NCBI GenBank assembly: GCA_030446465.1
Contig: JAUJNI010000002.1
Span: forward strand, 235,895-299,894
DNA length: 64,000 bases
From: Actinomycetota bacterium
GTDB lineage: Bacteria > Actinomycetota > CADDZG01 > WHSQ01
Reading direction: 5' to 3'
Position 1 is the first letter of the stretch; each line of letters opens with the position of its first letter. The position numbers were made by a program, and so were the translations under genes. The notes under the pieces are model-generated. The model worked only from the letters and a program-made list of their open reading frames with translations. It was not told the origin of the DNA and did not search any database. Below, in pieces: positions 16,346 to 25,041 of the stretch.

Positions 16346-16917
16346 GCGACGTGGACGCCGCCATTGCGGCGTTACGACTCGGACGTCTCGTCGTGATACC
16401 GACCGACACCGTCTACGGGGTCGCGGGGCTTCCCCGAGCCCACGGCGCGGTGGCGTCGATCTTCTACTCGAAGGGCAGGCCCCGGGAGAGCCCCGTCCCG
16501 ATCCTGGGGGCGTCGATAAGAGACCTGGAAGAGGTGGTGCGGTTCGACGATCGTGCCCGCCGGTTGGCGGAGCGCTTTTGGCCCGGCCCCCTCACCGTCG
16601 TGCTGCCGCGCGCGGCCCTTTTCGCTCACGACATCGGCGGCGACTCCACCACGGTCGGCGTGCGGATCCCCGATCACGAAGTGGCTCTAGAGCTGCTCGG
16701 GCGCTCGGGCCCCCTCGCAGTGAGCAGCGCCAACCGCTCGGGCTTCCCTCCTGCCACGACGGTTGAGGAGGCTCGGGCTGCCCTCGGCGACTCGATTCAG
16801 GTCTACGTCGACGGGGGCACCTGCGCCGGCGACGTTTCGTCGGTCGTGTCGTTGGTGGAAGAGATCGAGGTGCTGAGAGAGGGAGCCGTGCCGGCCGGTC
16901 AGATACTCAGGTCGTAG
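16342..16917 (+). CDS. L-threonylcarbamoyladenylate synthase (Sua5/YrdC)
   Basis: The enzyme makes threonylcarbamoyl-AMP from threonine, bicarbonate and ATP for t6A modification of ANN-decoding tRNAs. The 191-aa product has the KxR/SxN pattern of the family: RLVVIPTDTVYGVAGLP (about residues 13-29), YSKGRPRESPVPIL (about 42-55), FWPGPLTVVLPR (about 80-91), VGVRIPDHE and SSANRSGFPP (about 130-139). It is YrdC-only, without the Sua5 C-terminal domain. ATG 16342 overlaps the prmC stop. Its end crosses the stop of the convergent M32 peptidase gene by about 19 bp. Confidence 0.93.
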   Translation: MSDVDAAIAALRLGRLVVIPTDTVYGVAGLPRAHGAVASIFYSKGRPRESPVPILGASIRDLEEVVRFDDRARRLAERFWPGPLTVVLPRAALFAHDIGGDSTTVGVRIPDHEVALELLGRSGPLAVSSANRSGFPPATTVEEARAALGDSIQVYVDGGTCAGDVSSVVSLVEEIEVLREGAVPAGQILRS

Positions 16918-18398
16918 AGCTCCCGGTACTTGTCCTTCAGGTAATCGACGAACGGGGTGGCGCTGAAGGGCCCGCCCAGGACCTTCTCCGCCAGGTCCTT
17001 GGCCTCGTAGAGAGAGGCCTTCGAGTGAATGTTCGAGCGCAGCCACTCGAGCAGCCTCGAGGTGTCCCCCTTGCGAAAGTCGTCGGTCAACCCGTCGAGC
17101 TCCGACTCGGCCTTGGCGAAAAAGGCCGCGGCGTACAGCGTGCCGAGCGAGTAGGTCGGAAAGTAGCCCTGAATCCCTATCGACCAATGCATGTCCTGGA
17201 GCACTCCCTCGGCGTGGCTCTTCGGCCTCACCCCGAGGTGCTTCTCCATCCCCTCATCCCACGCGTCGGGCAGGTCTGCGACGGCAAGCTCGTCTCTGAA
17301 GAGCGCAAGCTCCAGCTCGAAACGCAAGGCGATGTGGAGGTTGTAGGTCAACTCGTCGGCCTCGACGCGAATCAGGGACCGCTGCGGCTGGTTGACCGCC
17401 CGGTGGAACTCCTCGGGTGTGGCGGTTCCGAGCTCGTTCTCGAACAGCTCCTTGAGGTGCGGGAGCAGCCAGTCGGTGAAGCATCGATTTCGGCCAACTT
17501 GGTTTTCCCACATCCGCGATTGCGACTCGTGCAGGCCGAAAGACGGGACCTGCCCTGCCGGGAGATCCCTCCATTCTGCCGGCAGCCCCTGCTCGTAGAG
17601 GGCATGCCCGGTCTCGTGGATGGCCGCATACAGCGACTCCATCAGGCCGACGTTCGCATAGCGAGTCGTTTGCCTTACGTCGCCCAGCCCGATCCCGGAG
17701 GTAAAGGGGTGCGGAGAGGTGTCCAGGCGCCCTCCTTCGGTGTCAAAGCCCAGTTGCTCCACGAGCCAGCGACAGAGCTGCTCCTTTGCGCCATCGTTGT
17801 ACTCGCCCCTGAGGAACTCATGGTCCTCGCGCGCACGCCCAAGAACCGCATCCACCACGGGGGCCAGGCCCTCGGTCAGCTGCGAGAACATGGCCTCGAC
17901 CTCTGTTGAGGTCATGCCCGGCTCGTACATGTCGAGCAGGGCGTCGTAGCGCTCCCTTTCGAACCCGATCGCGTCCGCCTGCTCTTTCTTCAACTCCACG
18001 ATCTTTTCCAGGTGTGGCTGGAAGGCGGCGAAATCGGAAATGGGCTTCGCCTCGGTCCAGGCCTGATAGGCGACGCCCGTGACCTGAGCCAGTTCCTTGA
18101 CGAGCTTGTCCGGCAGCTTGGTGGCCCTGTCGTACTCCCGCTTGAGGATGCGCACGGTCGCCCTCTGTGACTCTTCGAGCGAATCTTCTGCGGCCAGCTC
18201 GTTCAGCAGCTCGCCGATGGCCGGGTCGGTCAAGCGGTTGTGTGCGATGGACTCGAGCGTCGCGGTTGATCTGGCGCGGCCGGCCGCGCCCTTCGGCGGC
18301 ATCAACACCGCCTGATCCCAGTAGAGGAGGGCGGCGGTGCTGTTGAGATCCGCGAGCTCCTGAAGGCGGGGTAGCAACTGATTCCACGCGTGTGTCAT
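16899..18398 (-). CDS. Carboxypeptidase Taq, M32 metallopeptidase
   Basis: This is a cytosolic, metal-dependent carboxypeptidase with broad C-terminal specificity. The 499-aa product carries the zinc motif HETGH (within AAIHETGHALYEQGLP, about residue 267) and the downstream FGLHESQSRMWENQVGR block containing the third ligand Glu, as well as YNLHIALRFELE near residue 350. The start is ATG 18398 (MTHAWNQLLPRLQEL); the frame extends upstream but that part overlaps the divergent phosphatase gene. It lies on the opposite strand to its neighbours, converging on the Sua5 gene. Confidence 0.94.
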   Translation of the reverse strand: MTHAWNQLLPRLQELADLNSTAALLYWDQAVLMPPKGAAGRARSTATLESIAHNRLTDPAIGELLNELAAEDSLEESQRATVRILKREYDRATKLPDKLVKELAQVTGVAYQAWTEAKPISDFAAFQPHLEKIVELKKEQADAIGFERERYDALLDMYEPGMTSTEVEAMFSQLTEGLAPVVDAVLGRAREDHEFLRGEYNDGAKEQLCRWLVEQLGFDTEGGRLDTSPHPFTSGIGLGDVRQTTRYANVGLMESLYAAIHETGHALYEQGLPAEWRDLPAGQVPSFGLHESQSRMWENQVGRNRCFTDWLLPHLKELFENELGTATPEEFHRAVNQPQRSLIRVEADELTYNLHIALRFELELALFRDELAVADLPDAWDEGMEKHLGVRPKSHAEGVLQDMHWSIGIQGYFPTYSLGTLYAAAFFAKAESELDGLTDDFRKGDTSRLLEWLRSNIHSKASLYEAKDLAEKVLGGPFSATPFVDYLKDKYRELYDLSI

Positions 18399-18476
18399 GG
18401 GCGGTGACCTTATCGCTCCCGCCTGGTAGCTGTGTAGGGAGTTTGCCCAAGCGGGTAACGTTGTCCAACTCCACAC

Positions 18477-19007
18477 ATGAAGATCCTCTTCGTTTGTACC
18501 GGCAACTTGTGTCGCTCTCCCATGGCGGAGGGCGTCATGCGAGACGAGGTGAGCCGGCGCGGCTGCGATGGCATCGAGGTCGCCTCCGCCGGAACCTGGG
18601 CCGGTTTCGGCCACGCGGCCACTGCGGAAGCGACGAGTGCAGTCGGCAAGCTGGGCATCGACCTCTCGCGCCACAGGAGCCGCCCGCTCGATCAAGCCGA
18701 GTTGCGCCGCACCGACCTCATCGTTGCGATGACGAGTGTGCACGTCAACGAGGTCTTGAGCGTTGCTCCAGAGGCCGCCTCGAAGCTCGTTCTGCTCAAA
18801 CAGCTAGCCGACACGGAGGTCAGACCCTTGCCTGCCGACGCTTCCAGCCAAGACCGGCTGCGGGCACTCCTGAGGGCGCGCCGGCCGGAGCTGCGCCGGG
18901 CCCACGATCTCGACGATCCCATCGGCCTTCCCCACTCGGCGTACGAGCGATGCTTGTCTGAGCTAAGAATTGGAATCGACAAGCTCGCCGACATTCTCTG
19001 TGGTTGA
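18477..19007 (+). CDS. Low molecular weight protein-tyrosine phosphatase
   Basis: The 176-aa cytosolic phosphatase begins MKILFVCTGNLCRSPMAEGV. The P-loop C(X)5R is CTGNLCR (residues 7-13) with the following Ser, and the general-acid Asp lies in LDDPIGLP (about 145-152). It is about 20 residues longer than the classical LMW-PTP, with the extra sequence in the region around 115-140. The start is 78 bp from the divergent M32 gene; the intergenic space must hold both promoters but no clear hexamers are seen. Arsenate reductase of the same fold is less likely because the redox cysteines are missing. Confidence 0.88.
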   Translation: MKILFVCTGNLCRSPMAEGVMRDEVSRRGCDGIEVASAGTWAGFGHAATAEATSAVGKLGIDLSRHRSRPLDQAELRRTDLIVAMTSVHVNEVLSVAPEAASKLVLLKQLADTEVRPLPADASSQDRLRALLRARRPELRRAHDLDDPIGLPHSAYERCLSELRIGIDKLADILCG

Positions 19008-19080
19008 CTGCTGCCTCTTTGGCTGGGCGATGAGCCAAAGGTTCCCCGAGGTTCACGGCGGGTTCATCTAGGATGCCGGT

Positions 19081-19548
19081 GTGAGGATCGCCCTGGGAGC
19101 CGACCATGCCGGCTACGTCCTCAAGACTGCCGTTATCGAGCACCTCGCCGATTCGGGCCACGAGCTCATCGACTTCGGCACGGACTCAGAACAGTCGGTC
19201 GATTACCCGGTCTTTTGCGCCGACGCCGCCCGCGCCGTGGTCCATGGCCGGGCAGACTGCGCAATCGTCTTAGGCGGCAGCGGCCAGGGTGAGCAGATTG
19301 CTGCGAACAAGGTCCACGGGGCCCGCGCCGCTCTGTGCCAGAGCGAGTTCATGGCTCGCCTCGCTCGCCGGCACAACGACGCCAATGTCCTCGCGCTCGG
19401 CGGGCGCGTCCTCGGCGAGCCCTTCGCCCTTGCCATCGTCGACGCCTTCTTGAGCACCGAGTTCGAGGGCGGACGTCACGCTCGCCGTATCCACCAGATT
19501 GCTCGAATCGAGTTGGAGGAATGTTCGCGGGAGGGCCTGCCTTCGTGA
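19081..19548 (+). CDS. rpiB: Ribose-5-phosphate isomerase B
   Basis: RpiB interconverts ribose 5-phosphate and ribulose 5-phosphate. The 155-aa protein has MRIALGADHAGYVLK at the N-terminus with the phosphate-binding His, and VLGGSGQGEQIAANKVHGARAALC (about residues 63-86), where the Ser-containing active-site loop of the actinobacterial (Mycobacterium-like) form replaces the Cys of E. coli RpiB. HNDANVLALGGR follows at about 100. GTG 19081 is the start. The stop overlaps a GTG that probably is the original start of glyA. Confidence 0.93.
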   Translation: MRIALGADHAGYVLKTAVIEHLADSGHELIDFGTDSEQSVDYPVFCADAARAVVHGRADCAIVLGGSGQGEQIAANKVHGARAALCQSEFMARLARRHNDANVLALGGRVLGEPFALAIVDAFLSTEFEGGRHARRIHQIARIELEECSREGLPS

Positions 19549-19620
19549 CCAATCCGGGATGGGCGGACTGGGCGGCTGTCGAGAAGCGACCCCGAGGGGG
19601 CAGAGGCCATCCTCGCCGAG

Positions 19621-20808
19621 GTGGACCGCGAGAACTCGGTGATCGAACTCATCGCATCCGAGAACTTCTCGTCGCCGGCGGTCCTTGCGGCGCTCGGAAC
19701 CCCACTGACGAACAAGTACGCAGAGGGGTATCCGGGCAGGCGCTATTACGGAGGCTGCGAACACGTCGACGTCGTGGAGAACCTCGCTATCGCGCGAGCC
19801 AAGTCGCTGTTCGGGGCCGAGCACGTAAACGTGCAACCCCACGCCGGGGCTCAGGCCAATGCCGCTGCCTATTTCGCCTTCCTTCAGCCGGGGGACACCT
19901 TCATGGGCATGGAGCTGGCCCACGGGGGCCACCTCACGCATGGATCCCCGGTCAACTTCACAGGGCGGATGTTCAACGTGGTCTCCTACGGGGTCCGCAA
20001 GGAAGACGAGTTGATCGATTACGACGAAGTCCGGGACATAGCGAGACAACACCGTCCGAAGATGCTCGTCGCCGGGGCGACTGCTTACTCACGCTTATGG
20101 GACTTCGCCGCGTTTAGAGACATCGCCGATGAGGTCGGTGCCATCTTTCTCGTCGATGCCGCTCACTTCATCGGCCTGGTCGCAGGAGGGGCTCACCCGA
20201 ATCCCGTCCCGTACGCGGACGTCGTGACGTGCACGACGCACAAGACCCTGAGGGGCCCGCGCGGCGCCATGATCATGTGCAAAGAGCAGTTCGCCAAGGC
20301 GATCGACAAGAGTGTGTTCCCCGGTTGGCAGGGGGGCCCTCTGATGCACTCGATAGCGGCCAAGGCGGTGGCGTTCGCCGAGGCGCAGAGCGATGAGTTC
20401 CGCTCCTACGCGAGGCAGGTAGTCGACAACGCGCGGGCGATGGCCGACGTCTTCGAGGAAGAGGGCCTGCGAGTTGTCTCCGGGGGGACCGACAACCATC
20501 TGATGCTCGTCGACTTGCGATCGACGGGGTTGACCGGGAAGGAAGCCGAGGCCAGGCTGGACGACGTCGGCATCACCGTAAACAAGAACGCAATTCCGTT
20601 CGATCCAGAAAAGCCGTTCGTCGCCTCAGGCATTCGTGTGGGCGCCCCCGCGATCACAACCTGCGGGATGAGACAAGAAGATGCGGGCAGTGTCGCGCAC
20701 CTGGTCGCCAGAGTGGTTAAAGACGACACCCCGGAGGCTCGGCAAGAAGTAGGCAAACAAGTCAAGGAGCTGACCGACCGCTTTCGACCCTATCCGGACG
20801 TGGACTAG
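19621..20808 (+). CDS. glyA: Serine hydroxymethyltransferase (apparent N-terminal frameshift)
   Basis: GlyA interconverts serine and glycine with tetrahydrofolate and PLP. From GTG 19621 the 395-aa frame includes [35 protein letters not shown], the PLP lysine in [15 protein letters not shown] (about residue 211) and the usual C-terminal substrate region. The family normally has about 25 more residues before IELIASENF. Those residues are encoded upstream, partly in this frame ([14 protein letters not shown] from 19585) and partly in the +1 frame from GTG 19545 ([13 protein letters not shown]), which overlaps the rpiB stop. One extra base near 19580-19588 would explain it. Either the assembly has an indel or the gene starts at 19621 and is slightly short. 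Confidence 0.92.
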   Translation: MDRENSVIELIASENFSSPAVLAALGTPLTNKYAEGYPGRRYYGGCEHVDVVENLAIARAKSLFGAEHVNVQPHAGAQANAAAYFAFLQPGDTFMGMELAHGGHLTHGSPVNFTGRMFNVVSYGVRKEDELIDYDEVRDIARQHRPKMLVAGATAYSRLWDFAAFRDIADEVGAIFLVDAAHFIGLVAGGAHPNPVPYADVVTCTTHKTLRGPRGAMIMCKEQFAKAIDKSVFPGWQGGPLMHSIAAKAVAFAEAQSDEFRSYARQVVDNARAMADVFEEEGLRVVSGGTDNHLMLVDLRSTGLTGKEAEARLDDVGITVNKNAIPFDPEKPFVASGIRVGAPAITTCGMRQEDAGSVAHLVARVVKDDTPEARQEVGKQVKELTDRFRPYPDVD

Positions 20809-21924
20809 ATGCTCCCTTATCTCGTGGTCGGCCTCGCCGCTCTGGTCATCACCTTCGTGACCACTCCGCTCGTGAGATGGGCCGTCATGCGGCTCGGAGT
20901 GATAGATCAGCCGAGCGACCGCAAGGTCCATGCCAATCCGACTCCGACTCTTGGCGGCCTGGCCTTGATCCTCGGCATCCTGGGGGCCGGTGCGGTGGCC
21001 TTTTTCATGCCCGAGTTCCGCCAGGTCTTCTCGCAGAACTCCGAGCTTCTAGGCACCGCGGCCGGAGGGGTGGTGATCTTCTTCCTCGGTGCGGTGGACG
21101 ATCTTCACGCCCTGCCCGCGCCGGTGAAGCTTGCCGGCCAGGTCTTCGCTGCCGGCATCCTCTTCCTCGCGGGGGTGCAGATCCGCTTCCTGCTGATTCC
21201 GGGAGAGACAACCGTCTACCTAAGCGACGACATCTCCGCGCTCCTCACGATCCTGTGGGTGGTCGCCATGGTGAACGCGGTGAATCTGGTCGATGGGCTC
21301 GACGGGCTCGCGGCCGGGATCGTCGCCATCGCGGCCTCGGCATTCTTTGTCTATGCGTTCAACCAGAGTCAGGAGGGACTGCTCGGTGGCTTTCCCTCGG
21401 CCCCCTTGATGACGATCATCATCGTCGGCGCCGCACTGGGATTCCTTCGTCACAACTTTCATCCCGCCCGAATCTTCATGGGTGACTCAGGCGCAATGTT
21501 GCTGGGACTCGTGCTGGGAGCGGCAACCGTCGTGGGGATCGGCGGCCAGGGCGGGGGCGCGGGGTCTGAGACGGCGGATGTCTTCCTCGCTTATTTCCCG
21601 CTGTTGATCCCGCTGGCCGTCATCGCGATCCCGCTGCTCGACGGCTTGCTTGCGATCCTGCGGCGCGCTCGCCGGCGCGTGAGCGTCTTCCAGGCAGACA
21701 AGGAGCACCTCCACCACCGGCTGATGGATCTCGGCCACGGGCACCGTCAAGCCGTGATCGTGATGTACGTGTGGTCCGCCCTGGCTGCGGGGGCGGGTCT
21801 GGCGTTCTCGTTCCTCAACCGGTCGCAGGTAGTCTTTGCGTTGCCGATAGCGGTTGCCGCCATCGTTCTCTACACCCTGTTCCCCGTGTTGACAAAGGCG
21901 ATCCAGGACCGCTTGTCGGGCTGA
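20809..21924 (+). CDS. Undecaprenyl-phosphate sugar-1-phosphate transferase (WecA/MraY family)
   Basis: This polytopic membrane enzyme transfers a sugar-1-phosphate (GlcNAc-1-P in WecA/Rfe) from UDP-sugar to undecaprenyl phosphate, starting cell-envelope glycan or linkage-unit synthesis. The 371-aa product has about ten membrane segments, the VIDQPSDRKVHANPTPTLGG loop, the catalytic Asp pair in AVDDLHALPA, VNLVDGLDGLAAG (about residues 160-172), GDSGAMLLGLVLG and the HxH-type loop KEHLHHRLMDLGHGHRQ near 303-319. Location between glyA and the atp operon corresponds to rfe in mycobacteria. The ATG directly follows the glyA stop. Confidence 0.9.
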   Translation: MLPYLVVGLAALVITFVTTPLVRWAVMRLGVIDQPSDRKVHANPTPTLGGLALILGILGAGAVAFFMPEFRQVFSQNSELLGTAAGGVVIFFLGAVDDLHALPAPVKLAGQVFAAGILFLAGVQIRFLLIPGETTVYLSDDISALLTILWVVAMVNAVNLVDGLDGLAAGIVAIAASAFFVYAFNQSQEGLLGGFPSAPLMTIIIVGAALGFLRHNFHPARIFMGDSGAMLLGLVLGAATVVGIGGQGGGAGSETADVFLAYFPLLIPLAVIAIPLLDGLLAILRRARRRVSVFQADKEHLHHRLMDLGHGHRQAVIVMYVWSALAAGAGLAFSFLNRSQVVFALPIAVAAIVLYTLFPVLTKAIQDRLSG

Positions 21925-21966
21925 TCCCGTCCATCGCCGAGTTGCGGCCCGACCCTATTTGGGATA

Positions 21967-21988
21967 GCTTGTGAAAGAATTCACAAGC
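21967..21988. promoter_or_regulatory. Rex-type redox operator upstream of the ATP synthase operon
   Basis: GCTTGTGAA - AGAA - TTCACAAGC is a perfect 9-bp inverted repeat with a 4-bp centre. Its core TTGTGAANNNNTTCACAA is the consensus site of the NAD+/NADH-sensing repressor Rex. It ends 17 bp before the ATG of the first operon gene, where TAGGGT/TAGGAT (21997-22007) could serve as a -10 element and give a nearly leaderless transcript. In Streptomyces, Rex is known to control respiratory genes and the atp operon. Confidence 0.75.
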
Positions 21989-22005
21989 GTCTGCCGTAGG
22001 GTAGG

Positions 22006-22368
22006 ATGCCCTCGAATTCAGCCCGTGAGGTCAGCCGTGACGCTCTGTCGGGCGGCGGCTTCCGGCAAGCTCCTTCAAAGGTCGTGGGCCTGCCGCTTCG
22101 GAAGGCGGGCGGGGCGAAGAGGAAGGCCACCCGATTGAGCAAGAGGCAGGCCGCGGGCTCGGACTATGCAAGGGGCATGGCGCAGGCCTCGTGGGGACTC
22201 GCACTTGCCTTCGGCTTCGTGGCGATCATGATGGGCTGTTTCTGGGTCGGCCGGCGACTCGACCTATGGCTCGGAACGGAACCGGTGATTCAGATCATCG
22301 GAGCGATAGCGGGGTTCGTGTTCGGTTCGTTGACCGTCTATTACGGCGCTCAGAGGAGAGAGTCTTGA
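22006..22368 (+). CDS. AtpZ/AtpI family membrane protein
   Basis: The first gene of the ATP synthase operon encodes a 120-aa protein with a basic N-terminal half (residues 1-55, rich in Lys, Arg and Ser) and two membrane segments: ASWGLALAFGFVAIMMGCFWVG and IIGAIAGFVFGSLTVYYGAQ, joined by RRLDLWLGTEP. This is the AtpZ/AtpI (F1Fo assembly factor or Mg2+-transport-like) pattern. An internal start at the MAQASWG methionine would give only the membrane part. The TGA overlaps the TTG start of the next gene. Confidence 0.8.
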   Translation: MPSNSAREVSRDALSGGGFRQAPSKVVGLPLRKAGGAKRKATRLSKRQAAGSDYARGMAQASWGLALAFGFVAIMMGCFWVGRRLDLWLGTEPVIQIIGAIAGFVFGSLTVYYGAQRRES

Positions 22369-22775
22369 TCGAGCTGCAGATGGTCCGGCGGATGATGGTG
22401 CGGGGCCTCTTGGTGGCGCCGTTTCTCATCGGTGTTCTCGGGCTGGCCGGCGGATCCGAGTATGCGATCTCGGCGGGGGCCGGGCTTGCGATGACGCTCG
22501 GGAACCTCCACCTCTCGGCGCGGATCATTGGAGGGGTCGCCGAGCGGACACCGCAGCTATTGGTGGCCGCCGCAATGATTGCGCTCGCTCTCGGCCTTGG
22601 CCTGCTCACCGCGGTGGCGGTCGGGTTGCGGGCCCTCGGGCTCGTCTACTTCCCCGTTACCGGTTTCGTGCTGATCGCCTCCCATCTGATCCTGGTGCTG
22701 TGGGAAGCCCCCGGCGCCTACCGCCGGCTCGACAAATCGACTCGCCTGCCCAACGCGGTCCACACAAGGAGCTGA
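22365..22775 (+). CDS. ATP synthase subunit I-like membrane protein
   Basis: The 136-aa hydrophobic protein has four predicted membrane segments (about residues 10-30, 33-52, 65-88 and 94-118), in the position of the AtpI/ATP synthase subunit I protein, ahead of atpB. Translation is taken from TTG 22365, which overlaps the upstream TGA and is preceded by AGGAGAG at a suitable distance. Members of this group help assemble the c-ring. The assignment is by topology and position. Confidence 0.7.
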   Translation: MIELQMVRRMMVRGLLVAPFLIGVLGLAGGSEYAISAGAGLAMTLGNLHLSARIIGGVAERTPQLLVAAAMIALALGLGLLTAVAVGLRALGLVYFPVTGFVLIASHLILVLWEAPGAYRRLDKSTRLPNAVHTRS

Positions 22776-22778
22776 TGC

Positions 22779-23618
22779 ATGGAACTGGACATCAACGAGC
22801 TGTTCTTCTGGGAGCCAATTGCCTTCGCGGGAACTCCGTTCGAGATCAACCGCGTGGTCCTGTTGATGATGTTCGCTTCTCTTCTGTGCATCGGGTTCTT
22901 CCTGCTTGGCTCCCGCAAGAAGGCGTTGGTGCCTCGAGGGCTGCAGAACATGGCGGAGAACGCCTACCTCTTGGTCCGCAACAACATCGCGATCGACGTC
23001 ATCGGGCCCGAGGGCGTCAAGTACGCGGGCTACCTGGCGGGCCTCTTCTACTTCATCTTCTTTATGAACCTGCTCGAGGTCGTTCCCGGCATCAACTTCC
23101 CCGTGACGTCGCGGATGGCAATACCTGCGCTGCTGGCACTGCTCACCTGGATCATCTTCAACGCCGTCGGCCTCAAGAAGCAGGGTCTGCGCTACTTCAA
23201 GGACACGCTGTTCCCGCCGGGAGTCCCCTTGCCCATCAAGCCACTTCTGGCGATCATCGAGCTGTTCTCGGTGTTCGTCATTCGGCCCCTTACGCTTGCG
23301 ATTCGATTGCTGGCCAACTTGATGGCCGGACACGTCCTCTTGACCATCTTCTTTCTGTTCACTCACGGCTTCTTGGTCGAGGACGTAAGGCCGTTGACGA
23401 TCCCGTTGGGCATCGTTACGGCGATCGTGGCGACGGCCCTCATTCTTTTCGAGCTCCTAGTCATCGCCATCCAGGCCTACATCTTCACGATGCTCACGGC
23501 GTTCTACATCTCGGAAGCGATCCACGGCCACGGCGACACGGCCGAGACCGACCATCACGTCCAGGCAGCCGATTCACCAGTTCCACACGAGACAGAGGGA
23601 ATAACGGCCGCCGCATAG
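22779..23618 (+). CDS. atpB: F1Fo ATP synthase subunit a
   Basis: Subunit a forms the two proton half-channels against the c-ring. The 279-aa product has five to six membrane segments. The essential stator arginine lies in LAIRLLANLMAGHVLL (about residue 176), and the last helix has LLVIAIQAYIFTMLTAFYI with the Gln/Tyr pattern of proton-translocating subunits. The C-terminus is a hydrophilic, His/Asp-rich tail of about 30 residues. The spacing to the preceding gene is 3 nt. Confidence 0.96.
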   Translation: MELDINELFFWEPIAFAGTPFEINRVVLLMMFASLLCIGFFLLGSRKKALVPRGLQNMAENAYLLVRNNIAIDVIGPEGVKYAGYLAGLFYFIFFMNLLEVVPGINFPVTSRMAIPALLALLTWIIFNAVGLKKQGLRYFKDTLFPPGVPLPIKPLLAIIELFSVFVIRPLTLAIRLLANLMAGHVLLTIFFLFTHGFLVEDVRPLTIPLGIVTAIVATALILFELLVIAIQAYIFTMLTAFYISEAIHGHGDTAETDHHVQAADSPVPHETEGITAAA

Positions 23619-23912
<294 letters not shown>

Positions 23913-23923
23913 GGGGCGGGCTC

Positions 23924-24499
23924 ATGACGAGAAACCTGATTTGGTTGGCGGAGGAGGCCCACGAACGGGAGGGCATCGATCTGATCCTCCCCGCGCTGCC
24001 CGAGCTGCTGTGGGGGGCAATCTGCTTCGGACTCGTCCTTTTCGTGTTGATGAAGTACGCATTCCCGCGTATCCGTCAGGGGATCGAGGCGCGTGAGAGC
24101 GCGATTCGATCGAACCTCGAGCAGTCCGAAGCGGCCAAGAACGAGGCACAGCGAACCCTCGACGACTACAAGAGGCAGCTCGCCGAGGCGCGGGGGGATG
24201 CCAACAAGATCATCGAGGAGTCACGACAGCAGGCCGAGCAGGTTCGCCAAGACATCATCGCGAGGGCCGAGAGCGACGCACATCAGATCGTGGAGCGAGC
24301 CCAGGAGCAGCTCCAGGCGGAGCGCAGCCGCACGATCCAGGACCTCCAGACAACGATCTCCGACCTTTCGCTGAACCTGGCCGAGAAGGTCGTGGGCCGG
24401 GCTATTGATCCGACGACGCAGCGAGACCTCGTCGATGCCTACATCCGCGACGTCAGCGCGATGAGCTCGGGCGACGGAAGCAACGGGTCCAGGGGCTGA
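23924..24499 (+). CDS. atpF: F1Fo ATP synthase subunit b
   Basis: Subunit b is the peripheral stalk. The 191-aa product has an N-terminal membrane span LPELLWGAICFGLVLFVLMK (about residues 25-44) and then a long charged amphipathic helix (about 55-165) rich in Glu, Gln, Arg and Ala, forming the coiled-coil stalk. The C-terminus (KVVGRAIDP) contacts delta. ATG 23924 is chosen; the frame is open upstream through atpB/E but that is non-coding in this frame. Confidence 0.94.
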   Translation: MTRNLIWLAEEAHEREGIDLILPALPELLWGAICFGLVLFVLMKYAFPRIRQGIEARESAIRSNLEQSEAAKNEAQRTLDDYKRQLAEARGDANKIIEESRQQAEQVRQDIIARAESDAHQIVERAQEQLQAERSRTIQDLQTTISDLSLNLAEKVVGRAIDPTTQRDLVDAYIRDVSAMSSGDGSNGSRG

Positions 24500-24501
24500 C
24501 G

Positions 24502-25041
24502 ATGGCAACGGGGCAGCTCGTTCACGGATACGCGGAGGCGCTCTTCCGGGTAGTTCAAGCCGAAGGCCAGCTCGACCAGGTCGAGGATGAGCTGTACCGC
24601 TTCGGCAAGCTGCTCGAGACCGAATATGAGCTGAGGCAGATGCTCTCGGACCAAGCCATCGATCGGGCCCAGCGTACGAAAGTGCTCGAGGAGCTCCTTG
24701 GGGACAAGGTCTCGCCGCATACCCTCGGGTTGCTGAGCTTCATCGTGACCCAGGGCCGCGGTCGTCAGCTCCCCCAAATACTGCAGGAGCTCAGCGACAT
24801 CGCGGCGGAGGCCCGCAACACCGTGGTAGCCGAGGTCCGCAGCGCGGTTCCGCTCGACGACCGTCAGCGCAGTGAGCTGGCCCTGGCCCTCAGCAAAGCT
24901 ACGGGCAAGACGGTCGAGATCAAGGTCCTGGTCGACCCCACCATATTGGGCGGGGTGGTTGCAAAGGTAGGAGACACAGTCATCGATGGAAGCGTCAGGC
25001 ACAAGCTGCAGCAACTCAGAGAGCAGGTGAGAGCTAGCTAG
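24502..25041 (+). CDS. atpH: F1Fo ATP synthase subunit delta
   Basis: Delta links the peripheral stalk to the top of F1. The 179-aa product has the normal length of the free-standing delta (OSCP) rather than the b-delta fusion of mycobacteria. The helical N-terminal domain (residues 1-105) is followed by the C-terminal signature VLVDPTILGGVVAKVGDTVIDGS (about 145-168). The start is 2 nt after atpF. Confidence 0.95.
   Translation: MATGQLVHGYAEALFRVVQAEGQLDQVEDELYRFGKLLETEYELRQMLSDQAIDRAQRTKVLEELLGDKVSPHTLGLLSFIVTQGRGRQLPQILQELSDIAAEARNTVVAEVRSAVPLDDRQRSELALALSKATGKTVEIKVLVDPTILGGVVAKVGDTVIDGSVRHKLQQLREQVRAS

Noticed and set aside
16899-18743. N-terminal extension of the M32 peptidase to 18743
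   Set aside because: The extra 115 residues overlap the divergent tyrosine phosphatase gene; the family N-terminus begins at ATG 18398.
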